From the NCBI GenBank assembly GCA_015350385.1, contig WNKI01000001.1, positions 2,026,079 to 2,090,078 of the forward strand: a DNA stretch of 64,000 nt, given 5' to 3'. This document shows positions 29,533 through 43,741 of the stretch, piece by piece. The position numbers and the translations under genes are program-made. Position 1 is the stretch's first letter. Each line of letters begins with the position of its first letter. A model generated the notes under the pieces. The model saw only the letters and a list, made by a program, of their open reading frames with translations, had not been told where the DNA came from and did not search any database. The stretch comes from Aculops lycopersici (lineage: Eukaryota; Arthropoda; Arachnida; Trombidiformes; Eriophyidae).

Positions 29533-31524
29533 TGAGTTCAAGATTTGCTCCATATAATACCAAGTGGCCAATGCATGGCGCCTAATCATTGGGTCAAGTG
29601 AAACTCATTTACATCAGATATTAGCTTCAGGTTATGAAGTTTGTTCATGTATCATACAAAAACAAAACGACACTTATTAAAACCTGTCCTCGTCCAGCAA
29701 AAACTGAGGTGCTTAGCCGACTTCGATTTATAAGATATGTAAAGCTCCATTGTCTTGAATTCACCGAATCCAAAGCAGTGATAATAATACACTCCAGTTC
29801 ACTGCGGCAGAGGCACCTCAGTGCTTGTTGCTCACGTGCGAGGAATTTTGAACGGGCCATAAGCCTGACTGACCCAGGCAATGAGACTCTGGGCTGCAGC
29901 ATTAGTTAATTACACCGTGCGTCGGACTGACCAATCAGCACGCCCACCTTGCAGATATCCAACTGCAGAGGGAAGAACAATTGGTTTCTAGTTTTGTTCA
30001 TTTCTGATCAATTAATCTTAATCAATACTCGGAAGGTTTTGCCTCTTTTGCTCTTTCTCCTCACTTCTTTGTGTCCCATTGGGCGGAGTTTCAAAATTGA
30101 GGTAGAGATATATGATATGCTAGAGCAAGCCAATTGCTCGTGGCAACAACTTGCCTCCTCTTTAGGATAACCTGCAGATGCAAGCAGCAGTTGTCGGTAC
30201 TCGCGAATCGTGTGCTCATTTGGGGTCGTTCAAGGAGGAAAATTAGTGCCTAATTTTGTGGAGCTACCACTTGTTACATATTGCCTTTGGCGAAGGAAAC
30301 GGTTTCTCTGTTCCTCCTGTTGGTTCCTTATGCCGAATGTGCTCACCTGTTAAAATTTCGGCCTCATGTTAACAGAAAAAATTATTTCACTGCTGCTGCT
30401 CATCCAGTAATTATAACTTATCTAGTGCCTTGAGATCACCCCAACGAATGAACTCTAGCTGTTATGAAAACGATACAGTCCTGGGCAAGCAGTGATATTT
30501 TTACAGTTAGATTTGACCTTTCGATCAGTCAGATTAAAACTTGAAGTTCGGCTAGTAGATATCTTGACAAGTGACCAATCATGTAAACATTGCCATTGTT
30601 ATGCTTGTGCTAATCTCACGTCTAATTTAACAAGGGAAAATGACAACGAAGCTGCACTGTTTTTGAATCTCTTGGTTGTTGGACTGTTCTTCAGAGAGCT
30701 CCTCAGTCTTAGTCAACATGTCTCTCTTGTTCTTCAAGCTATAACTGGTGGCGGATGTTGTGTGCATCCATCTTGTTTGTGTCCGGCGAAGATTAGTCCG
30801 ATGCAATTATCTCTATTTGTCTCCTTGTGCAAACAACTTAATCTTCTGCATCATAATTCTGAGCGCAAAAGGCCAGTGGGTAGAGGACCTAATTGGCTTC
30901 AGGTAACTTGGTGCTGACCCATCCTTGTAGTGGCCTTAATATCCGGAGTTAATCATGTTGATGATAGAGAAAACAATGTTACATTGTATTATATCATTGC
31001 GATAGTTGTACTTGAGGGGACGCACCAGCCTTCGAGTTGAGAATTTTGAGGCCAAAATCCCAGGAGTGAACAAATACTATTCTGTCAACGTGACACTGAC
31101 CAGCGGCGAAAAAAGCGTTGTCGACGCTGTTGCTGTAGAACAAAAAACGAAATTTCAACAAACGAGCTATATCAGTCAAAAGTTCACTCACGCTTACTGC
31201 GCTTGCGCGCCAGCGAACTTCTGACTGTCCAGCGAACAAAATCTCCGTCCTCCGTGTTGTTACTATGTGAAACGATACGCGACAAGACAAATGGATTCCA
31301 GTTTTAGAACAAGTGGAGCTTAGGTTAGAGAGTCGAATGGTTGGTCATATAGATTTTGTTAGATTTTATTGGATAAACTTTGGATTGTTTATGATCAATG
31401 ACTTGAAAAAATTCCATATCATAGTATTGATAATATATAGCTGTCAGCAAGTTGCAAGTTTGTCTTGATTTTTGATTTGAAAAAGTGCACCCAAACAATA
31501 GAAGAAAGAGATAATTTGTGGAGC
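29533..31524. other. 2 kb intergenic between SLC6 copy B and gcm
   Basis: Holds the 3' flank of the transporter and the probable promoter and leader of gcm. A 141-codon ORF (30492-30917, plus) has no recognisable domain and I do not call it. No repeats of note. Confidence 0.4.
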
Positions 31525-34500
31525 ATGGAGATCGCGAGCCACTACAATTCCTACTTGGCCAATTTGAACCCGAACAATATGAACTTGCAACAAGATTTAC
31601 AACAAGGCGAACGTTTTACTCTTTCCACAGCAGCAACTACGACGTCGATGGATAAACTCGACTGCAACAATCAATATATGAGCAACGAATCTGCAAACAT
31701 GAACTCATCTGCTCTCGCCCACCACCAAGTTATGAATTCAATTGGCTGGGATATCAATGACAATCTGATACCAAAGGTGACACATTACGACGAATTCAAC
31801 GAGTGGTCTGATGGACATAGAAGGTGCGTCTATCGAGCTAACGATGAGCAAGCAAGACGTCACGCTTCTGGGTGGGCGATGAGAAACACGAACAACCACA
31901 ATATTCATATTCTAAAGAAGTCCTGTCTTGGAGTGATGGTCTGCTCGAAACGTTGCGTAATCAATGAACAACTGGGCACCAAAGTTCATCTTAGGCCACA
32001 TATTTGCGATAAAGCAAGAAAGAAGCAACAAGGCAAACAATGTCCCAATCGTAGGTGCGATGGTAACCTAGAGATTCTGCCCTGTCGAGGCCATTGCGGA
32101 TATCCAGTTACTCACTTTTGGCGCCATACAAGCGAGGCAATTTTCTTTCAGGCTAAAGGGGTTCACGACCATCCGCGCCCGGAACCAAAGAGTTCAGCCG
32201 AGGCACGCCGAGCTCTAGCCATAGCAAAGGGCTTGCTACCAATGACATGCGGCCAAACTAGGCGAAGCAAACAAGCAAAACTAGAGCAGCGGAGGCAGCA
32301 GAGACAAACGAAGCAAATTGCCCATGGCCAGTCAGGCGGAAACAGGACAAAACGAGCAACCAATTTACAAACAACAGCCACCTGCGACTCAACCACCGGA
32401 TCCCAGACGTCATCAGACCGCAGAGTTTGCTCGGATTCTTCGAGAAACAACCATATCAAATCATCGTCAGAGACTTCGAAGCAAACAACTAAAGGCTCGC
32501 AGCAAAGACTTGGCGAGAACAATGTGGCCAACTACGCAAAGGTAAGTTTGTTTTCTAAATTACTTTTCTGAGAGGATGCGTCGTTCGTTGTTTCGTTTTC
32601 TTGTCTCACAATGAGACAAATAGAACTACATGTCAACACTATAGGCTGAGCGCGCTTTCGTCGTTTGCATGCATATGATAAATAGTTGAACGGACAGTGC
32701 TAAGTAGTATAGCCTTTAGTCGCACAACTTTGAAATTTGCATCATCATTTCATTTGCATACTATCACATCTCAATGTCTGCCGAGGATGGACGGATGCTC
32801 ATGAGATTCTGAGGATCTGGTTAATATGAAAAGATGGGGTAATCTAATCTTCGATCTAATCAATCTTGTGATGAGAGACGCCAGTTTACAGAGCGACATA
32901 ATGGGCAGAGTTCAGTTTACGCTGAAGATATTATTCTCCAACCAGATTTATCATTGCTTGCACAAGATGACTACATGTAGATGGTAACCTGGTTAGACCA
33001 GGAGAGCCAAATGGATGTTCAAATCAGCCAATTAGTTGAGTCCATTTACTAGTTGAGAGTATCTCTTACTCCAGTGAGGAGGCTCATCAGCTGGTCATTA
33101 CATCTTTTTCTTCTTCAGTTTGAATGAACAACATGTTGCGCCCAATTTTCTTGCCTTGATTCTTTTTCTGAGATTCATTCATTCAGACTGGAGATGAGAA
33201 TTAGATGGAAGAAAATTTCTTCGAAATCTAGTCTAGCTCACCTTCCAAACGAATATCTAACAAATGGCATGGATTCAGCATAAATTGAATTCATTGTGCT
33301 TCGATCATAGAACTTGGATTCCATTGAATCGCTGGTAACCTCTCGAAACATTGTGATCATACTACTCGACACTAACTAATGATGCTCAACAGTTTCCAAG
33401 CATCTTTACTTTGATTCAGTAACTTGGTTTGGATTGTTAGCTACTGCTGCACTGACGGCGCACCTGGAGTTTTCATTCAAGACATTTAAATGGCTGAGAG
33501 CTCGCGCTTTCTGCAAACCGTATGGATTCATAGATCCTATAGTCAGCAACTTCTACAGTATGCTTCTTATAATTCTTACTTCTGGGTACTATTTGTAATT
33601 GCATAATAATTGCTTTTGAGAAAGATCCAGATGATGAGAAGATGAGAGAGGAGAAAAACTTACCGCCTGTGTTCGCGATTCACATACTCGCAAGTTGCCA
33701 CATCTAATGAGCGAAGAGGAAGAGGATGAGTAGCAAGTTTTAAAATAATAGCTGCCTCATCGAGCAGAAAAGCGCAGCCAACTGGTAGCAAATATCTCCA
33801 AATTTATCTCTGCAGCTCGAGGCAACTTGATCTTTTTCTTTTTTGATGATCCCGCGGACTCTATGAATGATATTTTTTCTAACGCTCTGAATCTAACTAA
33901 TCTTCTTATACTGTAGAAGATGCACCAAATCTAAGTGGAGAGAGGGCAGGAATTGTGATACCGAACAATTAAGCCCATGCTAACATGGTAAACTGAAACT
34001 TTGGTTATCATTCGACTCATGTTTCAAACTCAGTGATAGATTGATTCTGCCACGACTAATCATTGAGGCGTAAAGACTATTATACTACGCTTAGTAAAAT
34101 AGAGTATATTGTCAACACAAGCAAGGACACAAAACACGACAAGTGGTTACGCAGATAATCGTCGTCAGGTTAACAAATTGAGTGAGCAAACACGCACTCA
34201 ACCAAACTGGCCTCCTTCGCCTCACTCGGTCAAATGCCCTTGCGCAACCACTGAACAAGTTCTACGTCATCCCTCCGCTTACTCTTCAACAGTTGACAGA
34301 CTGCCAACTAGTTTTTTTCTGTTAAAAGATTATAGTTCACTCAAGTGTGTCGACATTAGCAAAAAGAGCAAACAAACAGAATTTCGCAAACATCGAGTTA
34401 CATCTGAACCAACTGCTCTTGGGTTGAGGTAAATCTGAACAGACTGAGTACAAGTTGTTTGCTAACTTAACCAGGGATTTCTCAGTAAAAAGCTGTTGAG

Positions 34501-37494
34501 TCACGATTTTGATTCCCCGTCTAAATCCGGCGTGGCGAGTTCAACAGTCTACTTTGAGATATTCTCCTTTCTCGACCACAATTTCGTTAGCCTCTCTGGT
34601 CGCTTGTGCCACTGTTAGCCTTCGCCACTGTTTTCGCCACTCATTCAACTTGATGTTGATTAGCATATGAATGAACTCAGAAGTCATCTATTCTAACCTG
34701 TGCTGGGAAATGTAGAATTTTAATTTAGTAAGCGATTCTTTTAGTAACAGAAGATCAGTTGGCAACAATTCTCACTCATCTAATCGTATTGTGGCATCCT
34801 ATATAGTGATTCTCGTTGTTAAAATTATGAGCATGTCCATAAGAATGTTGGTCAAAGAGGTAGTAACAAAACTGAATTAATGATTGAGTGGATGTACATT
34901 CGATTTGAGATGATCCATGTGCACCCGATATGCGGCCAGTAAGTGTGTGTGTCGAGCGATCCAGTTTCAATCAACTGGAAATTTGACTCAACTGTGAAGC
35001 TGGCGGGCTACCAGCATACTGGACACTAACTTTTATCTAAATTCAACTTTCTCTATCAAGCCTCTACTACCATTCAGCTACTAACCGTCCTTTTCTACTA
35101 AATCCAACCTTTGTAACATCTGATTAGCACAACGTCGGAGATCGAAGTAGCAGCAAGTTAGCCAAATTTGATCGCAAGGGTTGGAAAAGCAGTACACTCA
35201 TCAAGGCGAGTTCCATGATCATTAGCGATCGTTCCCATTCAATTTCAGGCATTACCGACCATAAACCGAAGGAGTCGAGCCTAGTAGGCGAAACGACGCA
35301 TGATCGGTCTTTGTTATACCCCAGCAACACTCATCAAAGCAACGACCAGTCTCCTCTCCTAGCTCATAATACAATCCATCGACAGCAAGACCCATATTCG
35401 TCTGTATTCCTACAACATCACCAGCAGCAACAACCACTGCAGCCTAACTACGGTTCTTACAATCGATATGATAGAATTGACCATCCTCAAGGTGAGTAAT
35501 TGACTGTCTTGATTCAAACTCTAAGGCCCAACAGTAAACTAACTAGTGATTATCATCCACAATCATAAGGCAAAGCCTCGTGTTGCATTGATACAGCGGA
35601 AACATACAATGAACAACATCAACACTCGTATGGTCTAGTCGGCGACCAATACCACAGTGGACAACAACCAATTTCTAGTTACTATCATCAACTTCAGCAG
35701 AACAATCAACAAATCGCTGCAAATTATGTAGATTCGATTGAAGATAAGTCTAGCAGCACAAACATCGTTGCGCATCACTACGATGGGAACAATCTCAACG
35801 GAAGTGGCTATTACGACTGCACTTTCGGGCAACAATCATATGACGGCACTTATCCAAATTTACAACAGCCACCAGCAACTATTGAGCCAACTCAACACCA
35901 TGATTGGACAACTCTGCCCAATCGAATGTTCAATGATAGGAGCAATCCAGACCAACCAACCCAGGCTGAATGTCAAGCCATTGACCTCAACATTAACTTC
36001 GCTGGGAAACAACAAACGCCATCAACAAATGACACTATGAACTCATCAGTAGTAACTTCTATTCAAACAGCGTCAACATCCACATGTTCATCTTTAGTTC
36101 CAGTATCCTTTGACTATCCAAGTAAGACGTGCAAATTACCGTTGAGCAGCGAGAATGAAAACGAGGATAAAAGATCCACTAGGCCAACGATTGGATCAGG
36201 GGCGGCATCAACGAAATCATCAGATGTCGATAGTGTCATTTACAAGAACCAAACGACCCAGCGACAGACTGAAGCTGAGCAAGTTGTTACAAATGTACAT
36301 TATAATTGCGCTAATATAGTTATAAATCATCAACAGCAACAGCAAACCCCCTACTCAACGACGTCGATCGATTGTAGTGGCAGTAATTTGAATGCGATTA
36401 CAAGAGTAGCATTAGAATCATCAACAAACACAACTGCCACCACTAACAAAAAAAGTGTTGCAAGTGAGCAAACGGTAGTAAATTCAAATACAAGTCAGAG
36501 TTACCATCATAGACACTATGATGGATCACAACAATCTGGCGCTAATTTTATGACTTCCTCGGAGTATTCAGGATTGGAACGGAAACTTTTTAATGGACTC
36601 GACCAAACGTACGCCCATCCGTCGAGCAGGCTTGTAACTGACAACGCGACTCAGCATCAACAGGGGGATAAGAATCAGGTGGGCGTTTACAATGAGCTGT
36701 TCGGCTCATCCGTTGGTGAGAGTCCAGCGATCATCCAACCAGGAGGACCACCTCAACGGCAACTACAACCGACCACCTCCATCAACTCTGAACCACAGCA
36801 CCATTCATCATCTTCATCGTCATCTACACCAATGAAGTACTCGAAATCATCCTATGCATCGTCTCTGTCGAATGGCAACGATTTGAGCGATCATAATGGT
36901 AATAGTTGGACCAATTTAACACAAGGTTCGAACGGCTTGTCTATCGTTGACCATCGAATAAAAAAGTCTTCCAGAGTTTCCAACGAACAGCAATCATCTG
37001 TAATTGACACCATGTTACCAACAACCCCAACATGTAACCACAGCGGATCTAGTCACCATTATACACAGCAGCATCACAATAACCAACAGCATCTACAACA
37101 TGGAAATCAGTTTAACGCATCCTCATCTATCCAAAACCACAACCAAAACAATGGATTGCATTCAGGAAATTATGGTGGTGATTTCATGGTTAATTCTAGT
37201 TCGTTGGACAAGTATAATGGTTGTTACGTAGCACCACCCGATCGTCAGTCAATTCATTCATTGGCACCTACTGGCGATACTACACCATTATCAGCAGGAA
37301 GCGAGCAACATCCTCAGCAACAGGTTAGTGATGCTCAACAGTTTAACTATAACATGCATCAAGGTATAAATTTGGCGCAAAGTCAACCTATTATTGAGAA
37401 TCAATTGGCGTATTCGAACTCGTCCGCATCTTCAACTCAGACATTCAATCACCATCACCAAACACCAGCGGCACTTTTTCCTATTACTTATTAG
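31525..37494 (+). CDS. gcm: Glial cells missing (GCM-domain) transcription factor
   Basis: Zinc-containing DNA-binding regulator, known in flies as the glial and blood-cell fate switch and in vertebrates for placenta and parathyroid. Exons 31525-32541, 35128-35491 and 35570-37494 give 1101 aa. The first intron is 2586 bp (AAG|gtaagt to a pyrimidine-rich acceptor ending attag), the second 78 bp; the junction G|GC keeps frame. I chose ATG 31525 over an upstream TTG. The GCM domain (about 75-231) begins IGWDIND and includes WAMRNTNNHN, ILKKSCLGVMVCS, LRPHICDKARKKQQ, ILPCRGHCGYPVTHFWRH and HDHPRPEPKSSAEARRA, with most conserved Cys and His present. About 870 residues of Q/S/N/H-rich sequence follow, much longer than the human GCM tails. 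AATAAA lies at 37570-37575. The tail has no other recognised domain. Confidence 0.94.
32542..35127 (+). other. First intron of gcm
   Basis: 2586 bp, AT-rich, far longer than any other intron in the window. I see no coding ORF, RNA gene or repeat. In developmental genes a long first intron often holds enhancers; that is inference here. I found no clear ATGCGGGT-type GCM site by eye. Confidence 0.6.
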
Positions 37495-40400
37495 ATTGGA
37501 GCACTTTTAAACATTTTCCATGCGCAATCATTCAGAATTTTATCGAATCATCTCTGTAAAGACATGGAGAATAAACGAGGCATCGTCATCTGCAACTATT
37601 ACAACAAGAGGCGATTCATCTATTGTTGCCTTGGTAGAATGAAGGCCAGTGACGAAATTACATGTTCCTTTTGCATTTTCATCTAATGATATACCAAAAA
37701 AGAATGAGAGAACTCGAGGCAGGTTTGCGAGAACTACCATTCGATATGATTGTCAATCAAAGAAACTGACCAATCGAGAATCGGGCTACTGTAAGAGTGA
37801 CGACTGGTCTTTCTATTCGCTGCCAGATTGGCGGTTTGGGTGGTCTGTGGCGTAACAGCAGTTAGAAAGCGCTCAACGAGGTGCGCGTCGTGACTGCAGT
37901 ATGAGCTACTTGTTGTTAGGCCCACAATGGAAAGGTGATGACCGACTTTGCCCCGAGGCATCGAAGTCTCCCATTTGTTCAATTTCCCCCGGCTTGTTAG
38001 GGTGTTCAATCTAAATTCGTGCCCCACAAGAGGGTGTTGCGAATTCATGCTTTTGTGTGCTGTTTGTGGGCTGGTAGAGACCGGTGGCAGAAGTCAACGC
38101 TTAGAGCATCGGACTCGCTACTTGATAGATGCTATAACAATGACCGATCCATAACAAATTGCTAGTCACAAGAGAAGACAGGATTTGGTTTGTTCCTCGG
38201 CAACAATGTAAATGAAAAACCAACAAACCCCACTGAGATGATAGCACTACAAGAGGAGCGCTCGTTGCGTTTACGTAACAATGATCAACTGACCACTAAT
38301 CTTTGAGGCCGCTCGTCAGGTGGCGCCGCAAGATCCGGGGACCAAAACTTCGCCTAGTGCATTATAACATACAGGGCATCGATGTTTGTCTTTCTACGAA
38401 CCTCGTGTTTGTAATGGACTCTCGAGTTGCGAATCCCGAGAGCCACAGACGTCCCAAGAAGCAAGTAGGCTTGTTTTGTTGAATTAAGGTGAGGTGCCTG
38501 AGTGGCAATAGGCATCCTGTCCAGCGGAATAACAGTTGTGAGAGCGCACGAGTCAAAGAGCGTCTCCTCTTTTTAGCCTTCAAGCCTCAGTGTCCAGTTT
38601 GGCCCAAGTATAGCAGGATGACATCACACAATGAACTACTTACTCGCTACCAAGCAACTAACATTGCAACGCTGGGGGGTCTATTGGCGAAGCTAATGGT
38701 CTGCTTACCCAACGAGTGAATGAAATCATCTAGCCAGAAGCAAGTGAGACAACGGCAACAAAAAAGGAAGACGCTTTATACGCTTCGATTCTCACCTAAG
38801 TGGAGGGAGTATTTTCTTTTCTGCTTAGTTGTTGGCCCATCGCCATCATCATCCTTTATCTCGAACTTCCCTCTTTTTGTGCCCTCAAGCTATGTACTCG
38901 TGTTGGGGTGCCACTTAAAAAGTTGCGCTAGCTTTGCAATTTACCGCTGGCCAACCATTCAGTCGAGAGACTGACTGGCTGGTTGGCTGGTCAACTGAGG
39001 TTGCTTGTAACTTGCTCGCGTACCCACTTGGCCAACAGATTGCATGATATTGACTCAATTGACCCTAGTTTCCTTGTTGCTCGCTCATCTTCGGCTGCTC
39101 ATCTGGTTGCATGCTCGAGTCAGGTGAATGTGGCGTGTTTACATCATTCCTTGCAAATGAATGGACACAAGTGAACCGAAGGAGAGCCACTAGATGAGAA
39201 AGAAATTCGAGATAACTTTTGCTCTTCATTTCATTCCAGGCCACCAACTCAACTCTGAAGTAAGACATAATTTGCCCATCACCAAGTGTGTTTGCCTTTT
39301 CGCTAGTTCGTTTGCTTGCTTGCTTGCTCGCGTTGGTTGCCATGTGTCCGCTTGAATGGGCTAACAGCAACAGCATCAGCAGCCGTCACCACCTTTAAGT
39401 TGGTGACCATAATTTTACTCAACCTTAAGCTCGTTCACTTAACTGAGAGGGAGGAAGTGGCGTTTGGTGTGCGGCTTACACAAGCTATTTCCATCCTGAT
39501 TGTGGCTGGTGGTGACAGGCGCCTTGTTGTTTTGCACTAAAATGATGGTGACTTGATCTTACTTTCATTAGAACATTAGCACCCTCGTCTGCTGGCTGCC
39601 TGGACCGCTGGTCAGTTGGTCGGCTGGTTGGCGGCAAATGATGGCCATGATGAAGGGGACAAGAGAGAAAGAACACCGTTAGTCTACCTGGCGACTTACC
39701 TGAGAGTAGATCTAGGGGAAAAGAGAAAGGTTTAGTTTGGTTTGTTTTGCATGATTATTACTACTTTCATCGCAGCCACTACCTGCAACTCGCTACGTCG
39801 GCGGCAGCAGTGGTATCTCTCCACTGGCACGAGGTTAGTGGGTGAGCAACCATCAGTCCTTCTGCTAAACTGTCAGTCTGCATTCAATCACAACGCGCCA
39901 CTCGCCTCTTCGTGGATATGGGACAAGATAGAGAGAGAGGTGGGCGCGCTAATATGATGTAATATCTAGGTTGCGGCGCAGTGGTTGCTTGCAGCTGCGA
40001 GCCCAGAGTGATATTGTGTTTCGTCTCGATACCCGACAAGACTCGTGTGGTTTGGTGTGGCGCTGAAACTCTTCTCCTCCTCGTAGTGGAATACTCCACC
40101 ACTTCGAAACTAAAGTTGGAGGCAAACACAATGGGTGACGCCGATGTTGCTGCAACACCTCACTCGGTATTATAGCGACGCCATTAGCATTGTGTTTGTG
40201 TTTTTTCGAAAAAAGAAAGGAAACTCATTGGTCTCTCGCGAACTGACTGGCTGGTTGCTAGCTCTGTTAGTTGCGCTTTTGGCAGGTTGGTTGGTCGCAA
40301 CGGCGCCCATTAGTGGGCGGTACTGGTAGCTGGCAGCCCTGGATGAGAGTTGGCTAGCTTGGCGCTGGCGAGTCGAGTGAAAGTCGAGTTAGCGATGACA

Positions 40401-41261
40401 GGCGAGGCCAACGACGCCAAGTTGATGACGCTAGTCTCCCATTCAGAGAGATAGGAACAATGGGACCCCAGAGTTACAGTCGCCATGGTCGTTCTCTCTC
40501 TCTCTATCTCTTTTAGTAACCCTCTTTATGACCAACTAAATCTGGGCTGGCAACTCTGGCGGCATCAAGTTTATTCGCTTGCCGCTGGTTCAGGTGTTTG
40601 GGTTTGGTTTATGCTAGATTGCATTGATATAAACTAGGAGCGAGCTTATGTCTCTCTCTCTTGCCTCTTCTAAGTTTTGCAACTAATTTAACAACCTTCA
40701 CCGGGGGTGAGATATGGATCCAATAGCAACCGTCGGCTCCAGGTTCGGGTATCGCGAGGCAAACAATAAAAGACCGACACGCGCTAGTGATAGTAGCAGA
40801 AGAAGCTACAGCCCCAACTACAACTCGCTAGATGTGTAATCAAAATACGAATTGGCGCTCGAGTGTAAACACATTTGCACCTAACCTCTAGTTTGACTCT
40901 CGGGTAGGCGGACTGGTAGATGGTGCGCAAGGTTTCGGCAGCCCATCTGGCTGACTGTCGATGAGACGACTTGATGTCGATAGTTTGCGATTACTTCAGG
41001 TTACCTTGGGTCTGTTGGTTGCCTGTTTGATAGCGGAATATAGCAGGACATAGAGAAGGGGCAAGACACTAACTCAACCAAACTAAACTCAAGCGATAGC
41101 AACTACACCAACGATAACAACGATGGCAATCTAAAGCTAGAAAAGAAACAAGCGGCTCTGGAGCTTCCGGTTTCTTTTTGCCGGCTTTCCTCTCTTCTCT
41201 CCTGAATCGCGCTTGGGACACAAAAGAAACTTGTTCTCTCAAGGAAGCAGAAAAATTTATT

Positions 41262-41285
41262 ACTCTCTCTCTCTCTCTCTCTCTC
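41262..41285. repeat. (CT)n microsatellite
   Basis: Twelve uninterrupted CT units. GAGA-type sequence on the minus strand. Confidence 0.9.
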
Positions 41286-42091
41286 CCCGGCTTTCTATCC
41301 TCTGTTCTCGCCCACTCGCCTCTTGGTCTTTAGCAGTGGGCTGTTATTTTCTTCGCTTAGTTTCGCTCGAGAGCAACACATGCGACATGCAACTTCCGGT
41401 GGCGCGTCTGTTGTTGTTGCGTCTTCTAGTCGAGGAGCCGCACGAGAACTCGACGCTACGAAATGAGCTCTTGCTCGCATGTGTCTTTATGTGGACCACT
41501 AGCCTTAAGGGGCAGCAGTTTAGGCTCGTTATTATTATTGCCACTTCACTGTTGTCGTAGTGGAAGTTGTTGTTTTAGGTCTGTTTGTTATTGTGGCGCA
41601 AAACAAAGTCGTGAACTCAAGACAAGTTTTGCATCTAAATCTAGAACTCGGACTTGAGAGGATAGAGGAGTAAAGAGATCAGTGAGCGTTAATATTGAGC
41701 GAGATGCTGAAGAGCGAGGCGAATCTTCATCCTTGAGCACATCGATCCATTCAACCACCAAGTTGCACTCACCAACGACGACGACGAAACCTGAGCTGCT
41801 CCCCTCTTCCGGACCGTAGATCTCGCTCTCTGGTCTCGTTAGCTAAACTTGGGGCATAAGCGCATAAGTTTTTCCAAGACCGAGATCAAGCTCATACCCA
41901 TAGAATAAAGACTTGAGTTTGGGCAGCCAAGAGGTTGGTTAGTTAATCTCACTTCGCTACTTACCCCAATCGCTGCGGCGGTTTCCCCAAGAGATTGCCG
42001 CTAATTTTGGTCTTGGCTCCTTGAAGCGACTACCAATGACTCGCTCGCTAGATAGATAGATAGAAGGATCGATTGTATTCAATTGGATTGA

Positions 42092-42118
42092 ATTGCATTG
42101 CATTGCATTGCATTGCAT
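42092..42118. repeat. (ATTGC)n tandem repeat
   Basis: About five copies of the 5-bp unit ATTGC, following related degenerate units (ATTGG, ATTGA) just upstream. Confidence 0.85.
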
Positions 42119-43714
42119 GAAATTGAATGGTGGCTCGGTTAGCTAGACACTCGTTTCGCAGTAGTAATGGAATTCCCTGGCGAGTCGATGAGAGCCGATT
42201 GTTGTTTGCTCTCTGTCTCTTTGCTCACTTCACCGCTAACTTCCTTCTTCTCCAAATGACGCGAGCAATCAATTCGCAACTGACTCTAGTCGGTGGCTGC
42301 CAGCTGGAAGTTGGTAGTCGGTAAGGGCAAGAGCAGTTGTGGAATAGGATAGCATATTGACCAACGAAATAAAGCATTGCTCTTGTTGAACCCAGGCCAG
42401 GGACTAGTCTAGCGGTATCCTATGCAAGAACACGCCCTCGAGTGCCACACTAAGGTGGTTCGGGAACTACCCGAACAATCTCGGTATATACTCATGTAGA
42501 AATGAAGATTCATTCGATTTTCACTTCAAACAGATACCATAGATTACGGGATGCGCGCCACACTCGCCCCCTCAAGAGCTCGTTATCTTCCACGAGCACT
42601 GATTTGGTTGCGTCAACCACAACATCAACTGCGTCATCGTAGGCGCAGTTGATATCTCTGATATAACCGCAGCCACTCCTGTTACTGTAACTCTCGATGC
42701 AAGTTGTCGTCGTCGTAGTGACGGCAGCCGCCGAGGCTTGTATGTGGCTAGCCAACAACCAACAGGAGGCGCTCCCCTGGAGGGGGAATCAATCGATTGG
42801 ATACTCTGTTGGCGAGGCACCGCGGCTCGCTTTGTTGGAGGATCCGCAATCAGGCGTGTGTTTGCCTTTTGAGTTTGGCCAGGAGTTAAGTCCCTTTTCC
42901 CTAAGGGCAAGCGGGGGACAAACAGACACTCCAACACAAGCTCTTTGCAGCACACTAGTTGAGCGAATGGTCATTCAATGGAATCCAACATTACGACACT
43001 TGGACAGCAGCAAAAGCTACACCAGCAGCAATAACTATGAGAGCAGAAACTAGTGGTCGCTATGTGCCGCCCAGGAAGAGAAAGTTTGCTGCGAGCTAGC
43101 AGCAGATCCGAAGCTGCGAATGGAAAGTGGGAAAGGAGTATTGGCGAATAAATCGTCAAATAGTTCCGCCAAATCTAATATCCGATACACAACAGCGGAG
43201 CAGCAGCAGCAACAACAGCAACAACAACAACAATCAAATGAACATCGAGAGGTTCAGTGTTCGTTTTGTTGGTTAGGCTTGCCATTGGTTTTGGGAGAAA
43301 TGATTTATTATGATTCATAGCATCGCTAGTATCATTTGAAAGAGAAGCCATTTTCATTGGACCTAACACCAACACTACTAATACCTTTGACAACTTGGCG
43401 GCGCAAGGTTGAAGCTGATCAATTTTACAATTCCTCATCCTGGACTATTCAATGGAAGCCTTTGTCGCTTTTTGGCATCGAATAGCTAGTCGGTTAGCAA
43501 AAGAAGAGGCAAGAAAGAGAGGGAGAGGAACTCGTCTTCTAGTTAGGAAAAGTCAAATAGGGTTCGAATGGCAGTAATTTAATTGCTATTAGCGTGATAT
43601 AAAATTCTCCAAGTGAAGCTAGCACCAGGTCCCACCCCACTGGAATCCCATTACACGACTCTCGAGACGACGACGACGATAGTCGATCCACTACCTTACA
43701 GCGGCAAAATGGCG

Positions 43715-43741
43715 TCTCTCTCTCTCTCTCTCTCTCTCTCC
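43715..43741. repeat. (CT)n microsatellite
   Basis: About thirteen uninterrupted TC/CT units within the gene-free interval. Confidence 0.9.

Noticed and set aside
30492..30917. 141-codon plus-strand ORF upstream of gcm
   Set aside because: No recognisable domain and no supporting splice or context signals; consistent with a chance ORF.
41213..41560. 115-codon ORF in the gene-free interval
   Set aside because: Ser/Leu runs come from a CT microsatellite, and overlapping ORFs occur on the other strand.
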